9,010 bases of DNA from an uncultured Syntrophobacteraceae bacterium (GTDB lineage Bacteria; Desulfobacterota; Syntrophobacteria; Syntrophobacterales; Syntrophobacteraceae). A model generated the notes under the pieces. It saw only the letters and a list, made by a program, of their open reading frames with translations, did not search any database and had not been told where the DNA came from. This document shows positions 5,568 to 9,010 of the stretch, one piece after another. Location: NCBI GenBank assembly GCA_937889795.1, contig CALBZH010000513.1, positions 1 to 9,010 on the forward strand. The letters run 5' to 3'. Each line of letters begins with the position of its first letter. Position 1 is the first letter of the stretch. The position numbers were made by a program, and so were the translations under genes.

Positions 5568-6755
5568 TCACCGCACCGGCGCGGGGAGGTCGAGCTCCAC
5601 CCTCAGGTCGACCTTCTGGCCCTTTCTTCTGATCTTGAGACGGAGACTGCCGGAGCTTTCCGCAACGATACGCTGCAGCGTCGCAGCATCCTTCACCACC
5701 TCACCGTCGACTGCGACAATGACATCACCCGTCTTGATTCCGGAACGGTCTGCGGGGCTCCCAGGGTGGATGGAGATGACCTCCACCCCCTCTCCTGCTT
5801 GCACCGAACGCACCAAAACCCCAAGGCGCCCTGGGGTCAATTTTGAAGTCTTTCCGGTGATCCACACAAAATCGGCCAATCGAACGTTGTCCACACTATC
5901 CGGGTAATCGATGGGGACCGGAATCACCGTCTTGTAGCGGTGCGGAAACCGCTTGCCGGCGCGATCGGGCACCCCGGAGCGTCCTTCAATGTGCCCCTTT
6001 CCAATGAGTACGAGCACCGGTTGAGAGCCCCTGCGCTCCTTCACGGTCCGGGCAAGCGTCTCGGCCATCGTCTCCTCCCACGCCAACTGGGCTTCATAAA
6101 ACGTTTCGAAATCCCTGATCGCCCCTTTCGCGTGGACAGAAAACTGCTCCTCGATTCGCTTCCGATGGGTCCGATTCGTCAGATCGAAATCAGCAGCCAG
6201 CCGAAGCCGGTCATCGGGAGCAAGGGAAGCAAGGCCGCCGCGGGAGACCTTTCGGACGACTTCCTGCGGCGCGTTCAGCCCGATGATTGGAAGATGCTTG
6301 TCCGCCGCCCAGCTGAGAATCGGCCTGTAAAGAGAGAACGGAAATCCCCAAACCTTCTCCCAGCTGACTTCTTCGAGGAATGCTTCCTCCGGCAAGTCAC
6401 CCCGACTGTAGCGATCGAGGGTCTCCTGTGCCTCACGTGGGAACATCTCGAGGGCAAGCATGAGAGACGACCTCCGAGAAAACAGCTCCGAGGCAATCTT
6501 GTATTGAACCTGATGGTCTGCGGCACTCACGTGCGTTTCGCCCACGAAAACCACATCGACTTTCGAGAGCGAGCCCATGAGCTCGTCGAAGCCAATCACG
6601 CGCCCCTGTTCGGTATCGATGATGTCGCCGACCCGCGACGGAACGGCTGCAGATAGAATCCCGGTCCCGACACCCGGCTTCAACGTGGCACATCCCGCTA
6701 TGAGCAATGAGCCAAGACCCAGGCCTATGATAACCGCTGTCGATCTGATGGTCAC
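5568..6755 (-). CDS. ChaN-family lipoprotein with C-terminal PDZ domain
   Basis: The 395-aa product starts with a lipoprotein signal peptide: a short charged start, a hydrophobic stretch at about 7-20, and the lipobox IAGC with C22. Residue +2 is Ala, so an outer-membrane destination is likely. The ChaN domain (Pfam DUF399/Cofac_haem_bdg) spans about 50-270, with VGETH (71-75), ALEMFPRE (101-108), a WGFPFSLYRPIL segment near 126-137 and GKGH with H245. Campylobacter ChaN binds heme as a dimer, and the fold is related to the erythromycin esterase/TIKI group. A PDZ domain fills about 301-390 (GVLVRS, HPGSPADRSGIKTGDVIVAVDG), which normally binds peptide C-termini. The GTG at 6755 has a perfect AGGAGG six bases upstream. 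An ATG at 6779 would add eight residues, including three arginines or charged positions, but lacks a good ribosome site. The gene lies downstream of rpoH on the same strand, 153 bases away. Confidence 0.85.
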   Translation of the reverse strand: MTIRSTAVIIGLGLGSLLIAGCATLKPGVGTGILSAAVPSRVGDIIDTEQGRVIGFDELMGSLSKVDVVFVGETHVSAADHQVQYKIASELFSRRSSLMLALEMFPREAQETLDRYSRGDLPEEAFLEEVSWEKVWGFPFSLYRPILSWAADKHLPIIGLNAPQEVVRKVSRGGLASLAPDDRLRLAADFDLTNRTHRKRIEEQFSVHAKGAIRDFETFYEAQLAWEETMAETLARTVKERRGSQPVLVLIGKGHIEGRSGVPDRAGKRFPHRYKTVIPVPIDYPDSVDNVRLADFVWITGKTSKLTPGRLGVLVRSVQAGEGVEVISIHPGSPADRSGIKTGDVIVAVDGEVVKDAATLQRIVAESSGSLRLKIRRKGQKVDLRVELDLPAPVR

Positions 6756-6767
6756 CTGCGTCCTCCT
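6756..6767 (-). promoter_or_regulatory. Ribosome binding site deciding a GTG start for the ChaN-PDZ gene
   Basis: On the minus strand AGGAGG (6767-6762) lies six bases before GTG at 6755. This is the only strong Shine-Dalgarno in the area. It favours the GTG over the in-frame ATG 24 bases upstream. Confidence 0.7.
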
Positions 6768-6855
6768 GGTGACGTGCATGTGGGAAATTCCCGGTACGGA
6801 GCGCTTTTCCGAAGCGATTCACCGCTGGAAGGGTTGGGCGGCACGAACGGGGGTC

Positions 6856-6890
6856 GGGCTTGATCCGCGAAACGGAATCGGACCAAGCCC
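6856..6890 (-). terminator. Long hairpin 18 bases after rpoH, possible terminator or attenuator
   Basis: GGGCTTG (6856-6862) pairs with CAAGCCC (6884-6890), and inside it TCCG (6864-6867) pairs with CGGA (6879-6882). On the minus strand the position between the two blocks is a G-U wobble, giving a 12-pair stem with an 11-base loop. On the + strand it is an A-C mismatch, so the element seems made for minus-strand RNA. No U-tract follows. It may limit read-through from rpoH into the ChaN-PDZ gene or stabilise the rpoH mRNA 3' end. Confidence 0.45.
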
Positions 6891-6908
6891 AGAGACGATT
6901 CTTACCCG

Positions 6909-7877
6909 CTAGACCTCGATCATGCTCTCCTGGAGCAAATCGATGTCCTCGATTTCTTCCTCGAGGTAAGCCTTGAGCTTCTTCTTGAGTCGACTCTCGA
7001 TCTGGCGAACACGCTCACGGCTGATCCCAAATCGGTCTCCGATTTCCTGAAGGGTCAGCGGCTCCTCGGTGAGGAGACGGTTGTCGAAAATGACGGCTTC
7101 TTTCCCTTTCAGCTGCTCTCTGAAAAGCACCAGCTTGTCGTGCAGGAGCGCTTTGGCCTCGCGGTCGGCGATCTGATCGTCAACCGGCAGATCATCCGAG
7201 GGCAGGAACGACTTGTGCGTCTCCTCGGAGTCCTCCTTCAGGGGGCTGTCCAAGGAGATCTCCCAGCTGTTCAGGCGCTGGTCCATCTCGATGATTTCAG
7301 ACTCCTTCACATCCAGACGGTGGCTGAGGAGCTTGGGTGAGGCTTCGATTCCCTGGGCCTCCAACTGTTCCTTCTCCTTGCGCAGATTGAAGAAAAGCTT
7401 CCGTTGCGCCTGGGTGGTGCCGATCTTGACCAGCTTCCAGTTGTCCATAATGAACTTGATGATGTAGGCCTTGATCCAGAAGGAAGCGTAGTAGGAGAAT
7501 TTGTAGCCTCGGTACGGATCGAACTTCTTTACCGCCTGCATGAGTCCCACGTTGCCCTCCTGAATGAGATCCATCAGGTTCTGCATCCAGTAGCGCTGGA
7601 AGTCCATCGCGATCTTGACCACCAGTCTCAGGTTGGCCGTGATGAGCCGGTACCCGGCTTCGATGTCGTCTTTCTCGCGGTAACGTATGGCCAGCTCCCG
7701 CTCTTCCTCGCGGCTCAGCAGAGGGTAGCGCTTGATTTCGTCGAGGTAGATGCGAAAGGGGTCGAAGCTGGGAGCTTGGGGCCGCTCGCGACGGGCAACC
7801 GCCCCCCTGCGAGGCTCATCGTCCATATCGTTCTGGTTATTGTCGTCGTAATTGTCGATCCTTCTTCGGGTCGTCAT
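6909..7877 (-). CDS. rpoH: RNA polymerase sigma-32 factor (heat-shock sigma)
   Basis: The product (322 aa from the ATG at 7877) directs RNA polymerase to heat-shock promoters. Regions are in order: 1.2 (FRIYLDEIKRYPLLS, about 41-55), 2 with the core-binding and -10 melting segment DLIQEGNVGLMQAVKKFDPYRG and YYASFWIKAYI (103-140), the RpoH box QRKLFFNLR (148-156) that is diagnostic for sigma-32, region 3, and a region 4.2 helix-turn-helix LTLQEIGDRFGISRERVRQI (about 274-293). The first 35 residues are hydrophilic and rich in Asp, Asn and Arg. The 3' end is acidic (EEEIEDIDLLQE). The start is uncertain. An ATG at 7910 and a GTG at 7886 are in frame, and GAGG lies 12 bases before 7877, which is long. 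I chose 7877 because the family N-terminus is normally short. A good promoter lies upstream, divergent from cmk. Confidence 0.93.
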   Translation of the reverse strand: MTTRRRIDNYDDNNQNDMDDEPRRGAVARRERPQAPSFDPFRIYLDEIKRYPLLSREEERELAIRYREKDDIEAGYRLITANLRLVVKIAMDFQRYWMQNLMDLIQEGNVGLMQAVKKFDPYRGYKFSYYASFWIKAYIIKFIMDNWKLVKIGTTQAQRKLFFNLRKEKEQLEAQGIEASPKLLSHRLDVKESEIIEMDQRLNSWEISLDSPLKEDSEETHKSFLPSDDLPVDDQIADREAKALLHDKLVLFREQLKGKEAVIFDNRLLTEEPLTLQEIGDRFGISRERVRQIESRLKKKLKAYLEEEIEDIDLLQESMIEV

Positions 7878-7968
7878 TTCAGTCACTGTCCTCAACAGTA
7901 TGGGGATCATCGTCGGTCCGACGGCTGCTCCCGGCGGAGTCCAGATTTCCTCTTTCCCTGAATTGGAG

Positions 7969-7998
7969 ATTCTAACGGTAAGGGGATTCTGATATCAA
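7969..7998 (-). promoter_or_regulatory. Candidate sigma-70 promoter for rpoH
   Basis: On the minus strand TTGATA (7998-7993, 5 of 6) and TAGAAT (7974-7969, 5 of 6) are separated by 18 bases. Transcription would start near 7962, about 85 bases before the chosen start codon. This points to housekeeping-sigma transcription of rpoH. I did not find a sigma-32 type (CTTGAA / CCCCAT) promoter here. Confidence 0.5.
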
Positions 7999-8050
7999 GC
8001 AAAATCCCGATTCATTCGTCCACCTCCCCGTTGCCAACACCAGAAAATCA

Positions 8051-8079
8051 TTGCTTTTCTCGGACAACTTCACTATAAA
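8051..8079 (+). promoter_or_regulatory. Candidate sigma-70 promoter for cmk
   Basis: TTGCTT (8051-8056, 3 of 6) and TATAAA (8074-8079, 5 of 6) have an ideal 17-base spacer. Transcription would begin near 8086, leaving a leader of about 97 bases before the cmk ATG. The -35 box is weak. Confidence 0.45.
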
Positions 8080-8096
8080 GTCCAACGACTTCACGC

Positions 8097-8129
8097 CCCG
8101 GTGATTGGCCGGGCGATACCGGTATCGCC
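8097..8129. promoter_or_regulatory. Perfect 18-bp palindrome in the cmk leader, candidate operator
   Basis: GGCGATACCGGTATCGCC at 8112-8129 is identical to its reverse complement. Just upstream and overlapping by two bases, CCCGG (8097-8101) and CCGGG (8109-8113) form a second, smaller dyad around seven bases. The palindrome begins about 26 bases after the predicted cmk transcript start and lies 53 bases before the ATG. The absence of a loop makes a DNA-binding dimer site more natural than an RNA hairpin. The regulator is unknown. It could also affect the divergent rpoH promoter about 115 bases away. Confidence 0.55.
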
Positions 8130-8182
8130 TGATCTTCGGGTCTCCTTCTGTCAACCCTTTCAGCCAAAGCGCGACCACCACT

Positions 8183-8890
8183 ATGATTGTGACCGTCGAT
8201 GGTCCGGCAGGCGCGGGTAAGAGCACGGTCTGCCGTTTGTTGGCAAAAGAGCTCGGGTTCACCTATCTGGATACGGGAGCCATGTATCGAGCGGTGGCTT
8301 GGGCCTGGCTGCACGCATCAGCGGAAAGGCACGGCCGCGGCACCGGAGGCTCGGCGCCCAGGCTCATGGATTCGCCTCCGGACGAAGAGACACTGCTGGA
8401 GCTCCCCCTGCGTTTTGCCATTCAAGATGGCTCCATGACGATTCACCATCACCAGACGAAGCTGGAGGAGCAGATCCGATCCCCGGAAATCACCCAGTTG
8501 AGCTCCCAATTTTCACAGGAAGCCTGTGTGCGATCCTTCTTGACCGAATGGCAGCGACGTTTGGCCGACACGGGGGACGTCGTCGCCGAAGGCCGTGACA
8601 TGGGATCCGTCGTTTTTCCTCACGCCTCCATTAAGGTCTACCTCACGGCGAGTCTCCGGGCACGAACCCTCCGACGCCTCGCGGAATATGAGCAGAAAGG
8701 GGAGCCCATCGACTACGCGACCCTGGAAGCGGACATCCGTTTGCGAGACGAACGGGATTCCAGCCGCCGATTGGCTCCCATGCGACCAGCCGATGACGCC
8801 GTTATGGTGGACACGTCAAACCTGTCCATCGCCGAGGTGGTCGCCGTGCTGAAAGCGTTGGTCCTCAACGTCAGAGACCAAAGCGGATAG
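8183..8890 (+). CDS. cmk: Cytidylate kinase (CMP/dCMP kinase)
   Basis: Cmk phosphorylates CMP and dCMP to the diphosphates with ATP, recycling pyrimidine nucleotides for RNA, DNA and lipid synthesis. The 235-aa product starts at MIVTVDGPAGAGKST, where the Walker A motif (residues 7-15) sits in its usual place right after the first beta-strand. That is why I chose this ATG and not the upstream in-frame TTG at 8105. Further signatures are LDTGAMYRA (29-37), EGRDMGSVVFP (136-146) and the arginine-rich RDERDSSR lid region (188-195) followed by APMRPADDAVMVDTS. Residues about 45-67 form a polar Gly/Ser/Pro/Arg-rich insert between the substrate-binding motif and the CMP domain, which accounts for a length slightly over the family norm. 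No Shine-Dalgarno is evident. In many proteobacteria the next gene is rpsA or ispH, which would lie beyond the window. Confidence 0.95.
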   Translation: MIVTVDGPAGAGKSTVCRLLAKELGFTYLDTGAMYRAVAWAWLHASAERHGRGTGGSAPRLMDSPPDEETLLELPLRFAIQDGSMTIHHHQTKLEEQIRSPEITQLSSQFSQEACVRSFLTEWQRRLADTGDVVAEGRDMGSVVFPHASIKVYLTASLRARTLRRLAEYEQKGEPIDYATLEADIRLRDERDSSRRLAPMRPADDAVMVDTSNLSIAEVVAVLKALVLNVRDQSG

Positions 8891-8924
8891 TCACCGCGCG
8901 CTCCATGAGCCATCAAAAATGCCA

Positions 8925-8953
8925 TTGTCAATCAAACCTTCATCTGGTATGTT
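8925..8953 (+). promoter_or_regulatory. Candidate promoter for the next gene beyond the window
   Basis: TTGTCA (8925-8930, 5 of 6) and TATGTT (8948-8953, 4 of 6) have an ideal 17-base spacer in a locally AT-rich stretch after cmk. A purine-rich AAGGGGG near 8993-8999 could be a ribosome site for a start codon just past the end of the window. No coding sequence is visible between 8891 and 9010. Confidence 0.45.
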
Positions 8954-9010
8954 GCTAAGATTCAAAATACGTGGCGTAAGCCAAATATCGACAAGGGGGT
9001 AACAAATTCA

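Noticed and set aside
5257..5907. Plus-strand open frame of 216 codons across the oxidoreductase and ChaN-PDZ boundary
   Set aside because: It is antisense to the starts and ends of two supported genes and covers a clear minus-strand promoter.
8150..8156. Perfect minus-strand TTGACA near 8155 as the rpoH -35 box
   Set aside because: No acceptable -10 hexamer lies 16 to 19 bases downstream. The TTGATA/TAGAAT pair is better placed.

Overview
The window looks like chromosomal housekeeping DNA from a GC-rich Gram-negative bacterium, most likely a deltaproteobacterium (Desulfobacterota), possibly Syntrophobacter-like. This rests on three things: a sigma-32 protein with an intact RpoH box, a ChaN-type lipoprotein with a bacterial lipobox, and a large FMN-dependent nitronate monooxygenase-like protein of the kind common in anaerobes. 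The taxon is an inference. I found no rRNA, tRNA, CRISPR array, insertion sequence or phage gene.

Layout from left to right. Positions 1-61 hold the last codons of a GGDEF (diguanylate cyclase) gene on the + strand. It is followed by a RmlD-like sugar-nucleotide reductase (140-1018, +), which converges on pyrE (1080-1640, -). A non-coding stretch of about 420 bases (1641-2063) separates pyrE from a divergent RNA-repair pair, rtcB (2064-3521, +) and archease (3581-4012, +). The stretch carries a TATAAT promoter for rtcB and, just upstream of it, an inverted repeat overlapping a direct repeat. A REP-like palindrome (4120-4144) lies between archease and the convergent nitronate monooxygenase-like gene (4221-5321, -). 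That gene has its own promoter and a dyad in its leader. Next on the - strand are a ChaN-PDZ lipoprotein (5568-6755) and rpoH (6909-7877), with a long hairpin between them. rpoH is divergent from cmk (8183-8890, +). The region between these two holds one promoter for each direction and a perfect 18-bp palindrome in the cmk leader. The window ends with a plausible + strand promoter for the next gene.

Functionally, the clearest cooperating pair is RtcB plus archease: a GTP/Mn-dependent RNA ligase that joins 3'-phosphate (or cyclic phosphate) to 5'-OH ends, and its guanylylation cofactor. PyrE and Cmk are separate steps of pyrimidine metabolism. RpoH controls heat shock, and the downstream ChaN-PDZ lipoprotein could be a periplasmic or outer-membrane partner in stress or heme/iron handling, but that link is only positional.

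I do not see a clearly new multi-gene system. The points most worth checking are the short palindromic elements (cmk leader, monooxygenase leader, rtcB upstream region, REP-like element), the ChaN-PDZ fusion, and the cysteine cluster of the monooxygenase-like protein.
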